From NCBI RefSeq assembly GCF_030687535.1, contig NZ_CP117437.1, positions 4,113,501-4,177,500 on the forward strand: a stretch of 64,000 nucleotides of DNA, in the 5' to 3' direction. The notes below the pieces were generated by a model. The model was not told where the DNA came from, ran no database searches, and was given only the letters and a program-made list of their open reading frames with translations. This stretch comes from Pseudomonas sp. FP2335 (GTDB taxonomy: Bacteria; Pseudomonadota; Gammaproteobacteria; Pseudomonadales; Pseudomonadaceae). The stretch's first letter is position 1; the number at the start of each line of letters is the position of its first letter. The position numbers and the translations under genes were made by a program. Positions 27,301 to 35,121 of this stretch are shown here, one piece after another.

Positions 27301-29226
27301 ATGCCCCCGGGCCAGGCGCCGCGCTTCGGGGATGGTCATATCCGTGATGCCGGCAATGGTGTCCAACTGCTCGCCATTGATCTCTTCAAGGCTGGGATCG
27401 AGACGCTTCAAGCTGTAGCGCAAGTCCTGCCAGTGCTCCGGGCGTTCGAAAGCGTGCTGCCAGCCACCACGATAATTGTGATACAGCGGCGGACGGTAGG
27501 CCGTAGGGCGCAGCGGATGGTTGATCCGCCAGTGGCCAATGCCGGGGTCGAAGCCGATCGAATACAGCGCCCCGTCGATCTTGATCCACGACTGCCCTTT
27601 TGACTGATACAGGCCCTTACTGTTGGTAACCCAGCGCGCATCCTTGGCGGGCGCTTGCCGGTAGGGCGCCAGGCGCGGGCGCCATAAACCCGGACGCGCG
27701 TCCGTGCGGGTAATGGCCTCGACCTTATTGAAGAAATCCGTCGAGGGTTCGCGCGGTTTCAACGCACCGACTATTCGCCCCCCCGCCGCGAACGCCACCA
27801 TGGCCGCCAGGCTTTCTGCGATGTTGACCAGATGCCGCAAGGCCTCGGTACTGTCGTCATCCAGCCAGTCCTCGACACCGTCGAACACCTCGCCCAACAG
27901 TTGCCCGATGGCCACGCCGCTCATCAGTTGGCCCAGCACCGGCACCATCAAGGCTGCAACGTTCAAGATATTCAGGCCCGCCTCCAGGTAGCCTTGCCAG
28001 CGAGCCTCGTCAGCGTCCTGGTCGACCTGCAACGTCGGCACTACCAGGGCAAGGGCATCGCGCTGGATTTTTCCGGTGTAGGCATGGAAAAAGAACGCCG
28101 AAAATTCACTGGTCGTCGGTACGGGCTCCAACCGCCCCAGACGTTTGTTCACGTCGAAACGCTCAAAGAAGCCCAGGCGGTCGTTTTCATCCAGGTACTG
28201 CTGGAAAACCTCGCGATAACTGGCCACCTGCAACTTCAACGTGAGGTAAAGCCGGAAGTCCTCCAGGGATTCGTACTCATACCAGGGCCTGAAGGGCTCA
28301 TTGGGCATGTACACCAGGAACGCCCCGCCCCCGAGCTTGCCGGGGTCGTCGTCACACACCACCAACACGCTCCACAGGCAGGTGCTATCGATGTTCAGGC
28401 CTTGCCATATCAGGGGTTTTTCCAGTGGGGTCAGGTACGCCAGCTCACTGGCGGGGCGGTCGGCCTTGATCAACTTGAGCATGCGCTCGCCCAACGCCGC
28501 GCTGACATGCTCCTTGGCGCAGGCAATGTGCAGGTCGATCTGCATGTCGAGGTTCTTCGATTGGCCAATATGCGTGGCCGCCGTGTTGTAGCTCAAGCCA
28601 CTGTTTTGCAGTGGATCCGTCGGTTGTGGCAAGCCAAAGACGTCGCACAGATGGCGTTGGTAGGCCCCCCCCAGGTCCAGTTCGCGACAGTACTCGACGA
28701 ACTGTTGCACCGTGAGGTCCGGTATTGGCTTGCCCGTGGCGGCTGAACGGATCACCGCCCGCGGCGACATGCCGCCCCTTCTGGCCCGGGCGGCGTCGAA
28801 GTTCTGCATGGCGGCTTGCACCAGGCTGCGTTTTTCCCAGGTGGTGGTTTCGATCAACGCGCCACCCAGGTCGGGGGTAACGCCTGTCAGGCTACGTCTT
28901 GGCAGCTCCAGGCGATCCTGCTTTACATCCACCTGCTCCACGCCTTTGCTCAGCAGAAAGGTATGCAACCGCTCGGCACAGAACTCATCCAGGGGCTGCA
29001 CGCGCTGCAGGAGCGCCTTGAGTTGGCGTCGCGGTTGCTGGCTGTCGCGATGGGCTTGCTCAAGGGCAGCCAGGGTGGCGGGCCTGGCTTCCACCAACCA
29101 CGGCGGCAGGGTGCTGCGCAGCACCCGTGCCTTGTCCAGGTCACCGGTCATGTCCAACACGACTGCCAACAGTTCATCTTCAGTCACAGGTTCCGTGACT
29201 GCACTCAAATCGCGTTTCTCCGTCAT
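24400..29226 (-). CDS. Giant dermonecrotic-toxin-like / LRR / NEL-type E3 ubiquitin ligase protein
   Basis: 1608 residues. The long N-terminal region resembles DUF6543 (dermonecrotic toxin-like) proteins of pseudomonads and contains a hydrophobic stretch (LNILNVAALMVPVLGQLMSG) near residue 420. Leucine-rich repeats lie at ~1140-1290 (LMSLNLADNQVKRIP, LQVLNLNNNPL, LETLDLRENDISVLP). The C-terminal domain is NEL-like, with a candidate catalytic Cys1408 in LNCDDAAAV, comparable to the C-x-D motif of IpaH/SspH ligases. NEL enzymes ubiquitinate host proteins after delivery into eukaryotic cells. No signal peptide is seen. ATG at 29226 has AAGGA upstream; a longer frame to 29400 lacks homology. The delivery route is unknown, and no secretion genes are in the window. 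Confidence 0.88.
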   Translation of the reverse strand: MTEKRDLSAVTEPVTEDELLAVVLDMTGDLDKARVLRSTLPPWLVEARPATLAALEQAHRDSQQPRRQLKALLQRVQPLDEFCAERLHTFLLSKGVEQVDVKQDRLELPRRSLTGVTPDLGGALIETTTWEKRSLVQAAMQNFDAARARRGGMSPRAVIRSAATGKPIPDLTVQQFVEYCRELDLGGAYQRHLCDVFGLPQPTDPLQNSGLSYNTAATHIGQSKNLDMQIDLHIACAKEHVSAALGERMLKLIKADRPASELAYLTPLEKPLIWQGLNIDSTCLWSVLVVCDDDPGKLGGGAFLVYMPNEPFRPWYEYESLEDFRLYLTLKLQVASYREVFQQYLDENDRLGFFERFDVNKRLGRLEPVPTTSEFSAFFFHAYTGKIQRDALALVVPTLQVDQDADEARWQGYLEAGLNILNVAALMVPVLGQLMSGVAIGQLLGEVFDGVEDWLDDDSTEALRHLVNIAESLAAMVAFAAGGRIVGALKPREPSTDFFNKVEAITRTDARPGLWRPRLAPYRQAPAKDARWVTNSKGLYQSKGQSWIKIDGALYSIGFDPGIGHWRINHPLRPTAYRPPLYHNYRGGWQHAFERPEHWQDLRYSLKRLDPSLEEINGEQLDTIAGITDMTIPEARRLARGHEALPERFQDCVVRVKQHQKVVDLISQLQRGESPSVDTARTQLLAIPMMPGWPKGRFFEVLDDEEYLLERHPDLEPFDYEDLSIHITQHELKEGRVMQTVLQALNDEERHALLGESIPRDQAQPVLERRLLETLKAHHQVLTHKLYLDQEGVAEGELQSLKEAHPRLSNRLAREVLIESPDVQRQRLRKTGRVPLGMAERAHGALERMHEDRALTGLYLPEQALPDTRRIALGAAQDLAGWPRDLSVQLRRQSVRGEVMARVGSPSATVQRTLVETEEGVQAFDEVGRPLSGRADGPYGFYQALVDALPARHRTSMNLMDESAPQQLLSRIRSSTQSQRRRVAAYLRSDWAAVEPDPLPCFQAAPPGLSEAEPALMRKLRKLYPLEDDHKLTNIIQDAGVDHLGRAKFVEALEQQFDALHRALKIWRSDRSAENPEVTSHRDYRLSRHQVAKAIEHGWKRMTSLLDHNARKVPGLSLDGMLHDPLPTLPPQVSFDGVRLLSLGKMGLDDRVAYFLKHFKNLMSLNLADNQVKRIPQVLAQMPQLEYLCMANNGLQLNEYSRATLAGLRSLQVLNLNNNPLLDPPDVSQLFVLRELMLRNCRLTEFPKGVARLPYLETLDLRENDISVLPAWLFEAPRSYAQTINLRHNPLDVRSQQLLRNYRSAHGVGMGFLEDDLARLTEQRARDLWLSDERVAGYTEKDQTWAGLRDEPGSDGLFTLLAELGGTADAAQVREDMDRRVWRVLEATGKDAELREEIFERAATPLNCDDAAAVNFSSLEVLVEIREAARLAATGRLTATPLLKLAKGLFRLDQLERLAHNHSLEHPLVDPLEVSLAFRTGLVERFHLPGQPRHMRFASLGGVTAANLEEAESRVRAAELSPKLMKYLVELPFWTQYLKRTHAARFEGLNEPFDGRLQAVFDQSLTLDDASYREQMNIILREQEKAEKTELERLTLDALKQGELKGCI

Positions 29227-29536
29227 GGGTAGGCGTCCTTGTCGCACTGCTAACTGAGTGCTCACCCTAAGCGCGCGGCAGCAAAAAACGCATTCGAATA
29301 TCGACGTGGTCAGCCCGCCAAACGAGCGGCAATCCCAATGCATCCTGGCGGTATGTAACACCCCTGCCTTACGGGCCGCGCAGCGCCGAGGGGCATGCAA
29401 GCGCGGACCAGGCCAGCAGACTTATAACTTATTGATCTAAAACTCCCACCATAGCCCCGTGTCAGTTTCTGGGTACGCGCCCTCCGGGCGTATTGAGTGT
29501 TTCCCCCTCCCCAACGGAAAAACCGGTAAGGAATTT
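29227..29536. other. 310-base gap upstream of the NAGGN cluster and the NEL gene
   Basis: Divergent intergenic region expected to hold promoters for both flanking genes. I see a small imperfect hairpin (TACGCGCCC-TCC-GGGCGTA, around 29474-29492) about 45 bases before the asparagine-synthetase-like gene, but no clear consensus promoter, RNA gene or further coding sequence. Confidence 0.5.
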
Positions 29537-31309
29537 ATGTGCGGATTAGCTGGCGAGCTACGTTTTGATCAACAACCTGCCGACCTGGCAGCGATAGAAC
29601 GCATCACCCATCACCTGGCCCCCCGTGGCCCCGACGCCTGGGGCTTCCACGCTCAGGGGCCGATTGCCCTGGGCCACCGACGCCTGAAAATCATGGACCT
29701 GTCGGACGGCTCGGCCCAACCGATGGTCGACGCCCACTTGGGCCTGTCCCTGGCCTTCAATGGCGCCATCTACAATTTCCCGGAACTGCGTGAAGAGCTG
29801 GAAGCCCTGGGCTACGCCTTCTATTCCGGCGGCGACACCGAAGTGCTGCTCAAGGGCTATCACGCCTGGGGCGAGGCGCTGCTGCCCAAGCTCAACGGCA
29901 TGTTTGCCTTCGCCATCTGGGAGCGCGACACCCAGCGCCTGTTTATCGCCCGTGACCGTCTCGGCGTGAAGCCGCTGTACCTGTCGCGCACCGGCCAACG
30001 CCTGCGCTTTGCCTCGGCGCTGCCAGCGCTGCTCAAAGGTGGCGACATCAACCCGATCCTCGATCCGGTAGCGCTCAACCACTACCTGAACTTCCACGCC
30101 GTGGTCCCGGCGCCGCGCACCTTGCTGGCGGGCATTGAAAAACTGCCGCCGGCGAGCTGGATGCGCATCCATGCCAACGGCACCACCGAGCAGAAGGTCT
30201 GGTGGACCCTGCCCTACGGCCCACACAGCGATGAGCAAAACCTGACGCTGCAAGACTGGACCGACCGCGTCCTCGACAGCACCCGCGAAGCCGTGGCCAT
30301 TCGCCAACGTGCCGCCGTGGATGTGGGTGTGCTGCTCTCCGGTGGCGTCGACTCGAGCATGCTCGTCGGCCTGTTGCGTGAAGCCGGGGTAAAGGACTTG
30401 TCGACCTTCTCCATCGGTTTTGAAGACGCCGGCGGCGAGGCTGGCAACGAATTCCAGTATTCGGACCTGATCGCCAAGCACTACGGCACCCGTCACCACC
30501 AACTGCGCATCGCCGAAAGCGAGATCATCGAGCAACTGCCGGCGGCGTTCCGCGCCATGAGCGAGCCGATGGTCAGCCACGACTGCATCGCCTTCTACCT
30601 GCTGTCGCGGGAAGTGGCCAAGCACTGCAAGGTGGTGCAAAGCGGCCAGGGCGCCGACGAGTTGTTCGCCGGTTACCACTGGTATCCGCAGGTGGACGGC
30701 GCCAGTGACCCCTACGCGGCTTATCGGGAGGCGTTTTTCGACCGCAGCTACGACGACTATGCGTCCACCGTCGCACCGCAATGGCTGACCGCCAATGACG
30801 CCGCCGGCGACTTCGTGCGCGAACATTTCGCTATGCCCGGCGCGACTGCCGCCGTGGACAAGGCCTTGCGCCTGGACAGCACGGTGATGCTGGTGGACGA
30901 CCCGGTCAAACGCGTCGACAACATGACCATGGCCTGGGGCCTGGAAGCCCGTACACCGTTCCTCGACTACCGCCTGGTGGAGCTGTCGGCCCGTGTGCCG
31001 GGCAAGTTCAAGCTGCCCGACGGCGGCAAGCAAGTGCTGAAGGAAGCCGCGCGCCGAGTGATTCCAAGTGAGGTCATCGACCGCAAGAAAGGCTACTTCC
31101 CCGTCCCTGGCCTCAAGCATTTGCAAGGCGACACCCTGAACTGGGTACGCGACCTGCTGCTGGACCCCAGCCAGGATCGTGGCCTGTTCAACCCGGCCAT
31201 GCTCGACCGCCTGCTCACCGACCCGCAGGGCCAACTGACCCCGTTGCGCGGCTCCAAGCTGTGGCAACTGGCGGCGCTGAACCTGTGGCTCAGCGAACAA
31301 GGAATCTGA
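29537..31309 (+). CDS. N-acetylglutaminylglutamine amidotransferase (asparagine-synthetase-like)
   Basis: 590 residues with the AsnB layout. The N-terminal glutamine amidotransferase has its nucleophile Cys2 immediately after Met (MCGLAGEL), followed by RGPDAWG and FNGAIYNF. The synthetase domain has the PP-loop LLSGGVDSSML and the downstream SGQGADELFAGYHWY. In the NAGGN pathway this enzyme amidates the dipeptide to N-acetylglutaminylglutamine amide, an osmoprotectant made under salt stress. Assignment as the NAGGN enzyme rests on the two genes that follow. ATG at 29537 has AAGGA upstream and exposes Cys2; longer starts would bury it. Confidence 0.92.
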   Translation: MCGLAGELRFDQQPADLAAIERITHHLAPRGPDAWGFHAQGPIALGHRRLKIMDLSDGSAQPMVDAHLGLSLAFNGAIYNFPELREELEALGYAFYSGGDTEVLLKGYHAWGEALLPKLNGMFAFAIWERDTQRLFIARDRLGVKPLYLSRTGQRLRFASALPALLKGGDINPILDPVALNHYLNFHAVVPAPRTLLAGIEKLPPASWMRIHANGTTEQKVWWTLPYGPHSDEQNLTLQDWTDRVLDSTREAVAIRQRAAVDVGVLLSGGVDSSMLVGLLREAGVKDLSTFSIGFEDAGGEAGNEFQYSDLIAKHYGTRHHQLRIAESEIIEQLPAAFRAMSEPMVSHDCIAFYLLSREVAKHCKVVQSGQGADELFAGYHWYPQVDGASDPYAAYREAFFDRSYDDYASTVAPQWLTANDAAGDFVREHFAMPGATAAVDKALRLDSTVMLVDDPVKRVDNMTMAWGLEARTPFLDYRLVELSARVPGKFKLPDGGKQVLKEAARRVIPSEVIDRKKGYFPVPGLKHLQGDTLNWVRDLLLDPSQDRGLFNPAMLDRLLTDPQGQLTPLRGSKLWQLAALNLWLSEQGI

Positions 31310-31312
31310 TTG

Positions 31313-33046
31313 ATGAAACCTCATGCAGCGGCTTACAACCAACGCCTACTGAGGGGCCAGGCGCCATCCTACGAGCGCCTGCAAGCCCGACTGGCCGAAG
31401 ATGGCAGCCCGCAGAGCCCTGACCCCATCGCCGTGCATTGCGGCTGGGGGCGCCTGTTGATCGGGCACACCTTCGCCGACCCATCGAGCCTGGCCCTGGA
31501 GTTGCTCAATGAGCAGGCCGGCGAACGGGACATCGCCCTGTACGTGGCCGCGCCCCAGCAGATCCTCGGCATCGATCCGCAGCAGCTGTTCCTCGACCCG
31601 TCTGACACCCTGCGCCTGTGGTTCACCGACTATCGCCCGGCGACCCGTGTGTTTCGCGGCTTTCGCATCCGCCGTGTGCAGAGCGACACCGATTGGGAGG
31701 CGGTCAACCAGTTATACCAAGGGCGCGGCATGTTGCCCATCGACCCCAACCGCCTGACGCCGCGCCATCAAGGTGGCCCGGTGTATTGGCTGGCTGAGGA
31801 TGAAGACAGCGGCGCGGTGATCGGCAGCGTGATGGGCCTCAATCACCAGAAGGCGTTTCACGACCCGGAGAACGGCTCCAGCCTGTGGTGCCTGGCAGTC
31901 GACCCGCGTTGCACGCGCCCCGGCGTCGGCGAAGTGCTGGTGCGCCACTTGGTCGAGCATTTCATGAGCCGTGGCCTGAGCTACCTGGACCTGTCGGTAC
32001 TGCACGACAACCGCCAGGCCAAGAACCTCTACGCCAAACTGGGCTTTCGCGCGCTGACCACCTTTGCGATCAAGCGCAAGAACGGCATCAACCAGCCGCT
32101 GTTCCTCGGCCCTGGTCCGCAGGCCGGGTTCAATCCGTATGCGCGGATCATTGTCGAAGAGGCGCATCGACGCGGCATCGACGTGCAGGTGGATGACGCC
32201 GATGCAGGCTTGTTCACCTTGAGCCACGGCGGTCGCCGCGTACGTTGCCGCGAGTCGTTGAGCGACTTGACCAGCGCCATCAGCATGACCCTGTGCCAGG
32301 ACAAGAGCCTGACCCACAAGGTGCTCAAGGCCGCCGGCCTGCAACTGCCATCGCAACAATTGGCGGGCAGCGCCGATGACAACCTGGAATTCCTCGACGA
32401 ACATCTGCGCGTCGTGGTCAAGCCGCTGGATGGCGAGCAGGGCCAAGGCGTGGCGGTGGATTTACAGACCATCGAGCAAGTGCAGCAGGCGATCGAAGCG
32501 GCGCAGCGGTTCGACAGCCGCGTGCTGCTGGAAAGCTTTCACGAGGGCTTGGACCTGCGCATCCTGGTGATCGGCTTTGAAGTGGTCGCCGCCGCGATCC
32601 GTCGCCCGGCTGAAGTGACCGGCGATGGGCATCACAGCATCGGTGCGTTGATCGAAGCGCAAAGCCGTCGCCGCCAGGCCGCCACGGACGGCGAAAGCAA
32701 AATCCCCATGGACGCCGAAACCGAACGCACCCTGCGCGCCGCCGGCTACGACTACAACAGCATCCTGCCACGCGGCCAGACCCTGGCCGTGCGCCGCACC
32801 GCCAATCTGCACACCGGCGGTTGCCTGGAGGACGTCACTGCAATCCTGCACCCCACGCTGGTGGACGCCGCCGTGCGTGCCGCCCGCGCCCTCGACATCC
32901 CCATGGTGGGCCTGGACCTGATGGTGTCCGCCGCCGACCAGCCCGAGTACGTGTTTATCGAAGCCAATGAACGGGCCGGGCTGGCCAATCATGAACCGCA
33001 ACCGACGGCTGAGCGGTTTGTGGATTTGTTGTTTCCGCACAGTTAG
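31313..33046 (+). CDS. ngg: N-acetylglutaminylglutamine synthetase (GNAT + ATP-grasp)
   Basis: 577 residues combining an N-terminal region with a GNAT acetyltransferase (~110-255; SLWCLAVDPRCTRPGVGEVL is the acetyl-CoA loop area) and a C-terminal ATP-grasp ligase (VVKPLDGEQGQGVAVD; metal/ATP residues near FIEANERAGL). It is expected to join and acetylate two glutamines to give the NAGGN precursor. It starts three bases after the asparagine-synthetase-like gene, so the two are cotranscribed and coupled. The fusion architecture is typical of this pathway. Confidence 0.9.
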   Translation: MKPHAAAYNQRLLRGQAPSYERLQARLAEDGSPQSPDPIAVHCGWGRLLIGHTFADPSSLALELLNEQAGERDIALYVAAPQQILGIDPQQLFLDPSDTLRLWFTDYRPATRVFRGFRIRRVQSDTDWEAVNQLYQGRGMLPIDPNRLTPRHQGGPVYWLAEDEDSGAVIGSVMGLNHQKAFHDPENGSSLWCLAVDPRCTRPGVGEVLVRHLVEHFMSRGLSYLDLSVLHDNRQAKNLYAKLGFRALTTFAIKRKNGINQPLFLGPGPQAGFNPYARIIVEEAHRRGIDVQVDDADAGLFTLSHGGRRVRCRESLSDLTSAISMTLCQDKSLTHKVLKAAGLQLPSQQLAGSADDNLEFLDEHLRVVVKPLDGEQGQGVAVDLQTIEQVQQAIEAAQRFDSRVLLESFHEGLDLRILVIGFEVVAAAIRRPAEVTGDGHHSIGALIEAQSRRRQAATDGESKIPMDAETERTLRAAGYDYNSILPRGQTLAVRRTANLHTGGCLEDVTAILHPTLVDAAVRAARALDIPMVGLDLMVSAADQPEYVFIEANERAGLANHEPQPTAERFVDLLFPHS

Positions 33047-33080
33047 CTGATGGCTTGAGAGGTGCATTGCCTGACCTGGC

Positions 33081-33151
33081 GCCTTCGCGAGCAAGCCCGC
33101 TCCCACATTTACACCGCATTCCCCTGTGGGAGCGGGCGTGCTCGCGAAGGC
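33081..33151. repeat. REP pair in inverted (tail-to-tail) order
   Basis: GCCTTCGCGAGCAAGCCCGC (left) is followed 17 bases after its end by the reverse copy GTGGGAGCGGGCGTGCTCGC. The orientation is opposite to the other REPINs in the window. It lies inside the NAGGN cluster, between the synthetase and peptidase genes. Confidence 0.88.
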
Positions 33152-33194
33152 ACTGGCACAAGCACCACCTGACCATAAGCACAGAGGAGTCTTT

Positions 33195-34379
33195 ATGAGC
33201 CGAACCATCCCCGAGCCGGACCTGAACTACCTGCAAAAAGTCCTGCTGGAAATGCTCGCCATCCCCAGCCCCACCGGGTTCACCGACACCATCGTGCGAT
33301 ACGTCGCCGAGCGCCTGGAAGAGTTGGGTATCCCGTTCGAAATGACCCGGCGCGGCACGATCCGTGCCACCCTCAAGGGCCAGAAAAACAGCCCCGACCG
33401 CGCGGTGTCCGCGCATTTGGACACCATCGGCGCCGCCGTGCGGGCGATCAAGGACAACGGGCGCCTGACCCTCGCGCCAGTAGGCTGCTGGTCGAGCCGC
33501 TTTGCCGAAGGCAGCCGTGTGAGCCTGTTCACCGACAACGGCGTGATCCGTGGCAGCGTGTTGCCGTTGATGGCCTCCGGGCATGCGTTCAACACCGCCG
33601 TAGATGAAATGCCGGTGAGCTGGGACCACGTGGAGTTGCGCCTCGACGCCTACTGCGCCACCCGTGCCGATTGTGACTCCCTGGGCATCAGCGTCGGCGA
33701 CTACGTGGCCTTCGACCCGCTGCCCGAATTCACCGAGAGCGGGCATATCAGCGCCCGCCACCTCGACGACAAAGCCGGCGTGGCCGCCCTGCTCGCCGCA
33801 CTCAAGGCCATCGTCGACAGTGGCGAGCCGTTGCTGATCGACTGCCACCCGCTGTTCACCATCACCGAAGAGACCGGCAGCGGTGCGGCCGCCGCCCTGC
33901 CCTGGGATGTCAGCGAGTTTGTCGGCATCGACATTGCCCCCGTCGCCCCCGGCCAGCATTCCAGCGAGCATGCGGTCAGCGTGGCGATGCAGGATTCCGG
34001 CGGGCCGTACGACTATCACCTGTCGCGGCACCTGCTGCGGCTGGCGGCGGACAACGATCTACCGGTACGCCGCGACCTGTTCCGCTACTACTTCAGTGAT
34101 GCGCACTCGGCCGTGACCGCCGGCCACGACATCCGCACCGCCCTGTTGGCGTTTGGTTGCGATGCGACCCACGGCTACGAACGCACCCATATCGACAGCC
34201 TGGCGGCGTTGAGTCGCCTGCTGGGCGCATACATCCTCAGCCCGCCGGTGTTCGCCAGCGACGCGCAACCGGCCCAGGGTTCACTGGATCGGTTCAGTCA
34301 CCAGCTGGAACATGAAACGCAAATGGAGAGCGACACGCGGGTACCGTCGGTGGACAGCCTGGTCGGTCAGAAATCCTGA
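33195..34379 (+). CDS. M42-family peptidase of the NAGGN osmoprotectant system
   Basis: 394 residues of the M42 aminopeptidase type with a two-metal centre. Ligands are visible: His in VSAHLDTIGAAV, Asp in RHLDDKAGVAAL, paired Glu in TITEETGSGAA, Asp in GIDIAPVAPG and His in DATHGYERTHI. The gene regularly accompanies the two NAGGN biosynthesis genes; a role in turnover of the osmolyte is an inference. ATG at 33195 has GAGGAG five bases away. A REP pair separates it from the synthetase gene, which may lower its expression relative to the first two genes. Confidence 0.9.
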   Translation: MSRTIPEPDLNYLQKVLLEMLAIPSPTGFTDTIVRYVAERLEELGIPFEMTRRGTIRATLKGQKNSPDRAVSAHLDTIGAAVRAIKDNGRLTLAPVGCWSSRFAEGSRVSLFTDNGVIRGSVLPLMASGHAFNTAVDEMPVSWDHVELRLDAYCATRADCDSLGISVGDYVAFDPLPEFTESGHISARHLDDKAGVAALLAALKAIVDSGEPLLIDCHPLFTITEETGSGAAAALPWDVSEFVGIDIAPVAPGQHSSEHAVSVAMQDSGGPYDYHLSRHLLRLAADNDLPVRRDLFRYYFSDAHSAVTAGHDIRTALLAFGCDATHGYERTHIDSLAALSRLLGAYILSPPVFASDAQPAQGSLDRFSHQLEHETQMESDTRVPSVDSLVGQKS

Positions 34380-34438
34380 GACTGGCAACCTGGGTCCCGG
34401 CGCAGTAGCATCGCCGGGATTCTCCAGCCGAGGCTTGT

Positions 34439-34666
34439 ATGCTGATTCCCTACGACGCACTTGAAGTCGACACCCTGACCCGCCTCATCGAAGATTTCGT
34501 CACCCGTGACGGCACCGACAATGGCGACGACACGCCCCTGGAAACCCGCGTATTACGCGTGCGCCAAGCGCTGACCAAAGGCCAGGCGCTGATCGTGTTC
34601 GACCCGGAAAGCGAGCAATGTCAGTTGATGCTCAAGCACGACGTGCCCAAGCATCTGTTCGACTGA
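34439..34666 (+). CDS. YheU-family (UPF0270) small protein
   Basis: 75 residues. The family pattern MLIPYDALEVDTLTRLIEDFVTRDGTD, followed by VRQALTKGQALIVFDPESE, is clear. The acidic cytoplasmic family is conserved across gammaproteobacteria and lacks an established function. It converges with the csrA-like gene only five bases away, leaving no room for a terminator between them. Confidence 0.9.
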   Translation: MLIPYDALEVDTLTRLIEDFVTRDGTDNGDDTPLETRVLRVRQALTKGQALIVFDPESEQCQLMLKHDVPKHLFD

Positions 34667-34671
34667 GAAGG

Positions 34672-34869
34672 TTATGGGTTGGTAACGGCGGGGGTTTCTG
34701 TGGCTTGGCGTTCGAGGATTTTCTGATACACCTCGGCACGATGCACATTGACCCCCACCGGCGCCTGGACGCCGAATTTCACCTGTGAGCCATTCAACTC
34801 GACGATGTGCAAGGCGATGTCATCGCCGATGGAGATGATTTCGCCTACAGCGCGGCTTAGTACCAGCAT
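34672..34869 (-). CDS. CsrA/RsmA-family RNA-binding protein (divergent paralogue)
   Basis: 65 residues with the CsrA beta-sheet fold. The RNA-contact residues Leu4, Arg6 and Arg44 (NVHRAEVYQ) are retained, but Arg31 is Lys, Glu45 is Ala and the central strands ([20 protein letters not shown]) differ from RsmA/RsmE of fluorescent pseudomonads. CsrA dimers bind GGA motifs in mRNA leaders and change translation. ATG at 34869 has AAGGA eight bases upstream. This is an extra paralogue rather than the main RsmA; its targets are unknown. Confidence 0.88.
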   Translation of the reverse strand: MLVLSRAVGEIISIGDDIALHIVELNGSQVKFGVQAPVGVNVHRAEVYQKILERQATETPAVTNP

Positions 34870-35000
34870 GGCGGTTGTCCTTTGAGAGTGACAGGACCTT
34901 GACCATGCGCGCTTGCAAGGGAGTGCAGCAATGGCTCGCGGCAAAATCAGGCGAGGCCTACATCAACAGGTAATTTTCCTGACAGACTACGGCTAAAAAT

Positions 35001-35107
35001 GCGGGAGCGGACTTGCTCGCGAATGCGGTATATCGGCTACACATTCAGTGACTGACACTCCACTTTCGCGAGCAAGCCCGCTCCCATACAAGCCCGCTCC
35101 ACATTTA
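35001..35107. repeat. REPIN with an extra partial REP copy
   Basis: A left unit GCGGGAGCGGACTTGCTCGC and a right inverted unit CGCGAGCAAGCCCGCTCCCA are followed directly by a second truncated AGCCCGCTCCACATTTA, as if the right end had been duplicated. It lies between the csrA-like gene and the SDR gene. Confidence 0.85.
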
Positions 35108-35121
35108 CACCAGGGCTGCGC

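Noticed and set aside
24400..29226. Type III secretion locus around the NEL gene
   Set aside because: No chaperone, hrp box or secretion component was found in the flanking sequence; delivery is left open.
29227..29400. Upstream in-frame extension of the NEL gene to 29400
   Set aside because: The added residues are cysteine/arginine-rich with no homology, while ATG 29226 has a good AAGGA site.
33061..35110. CRISPR-like array
   Set aside because: Repeated units here are palindromic REP elements at irregular spacing, without unique spacers of constant length or cas genes.
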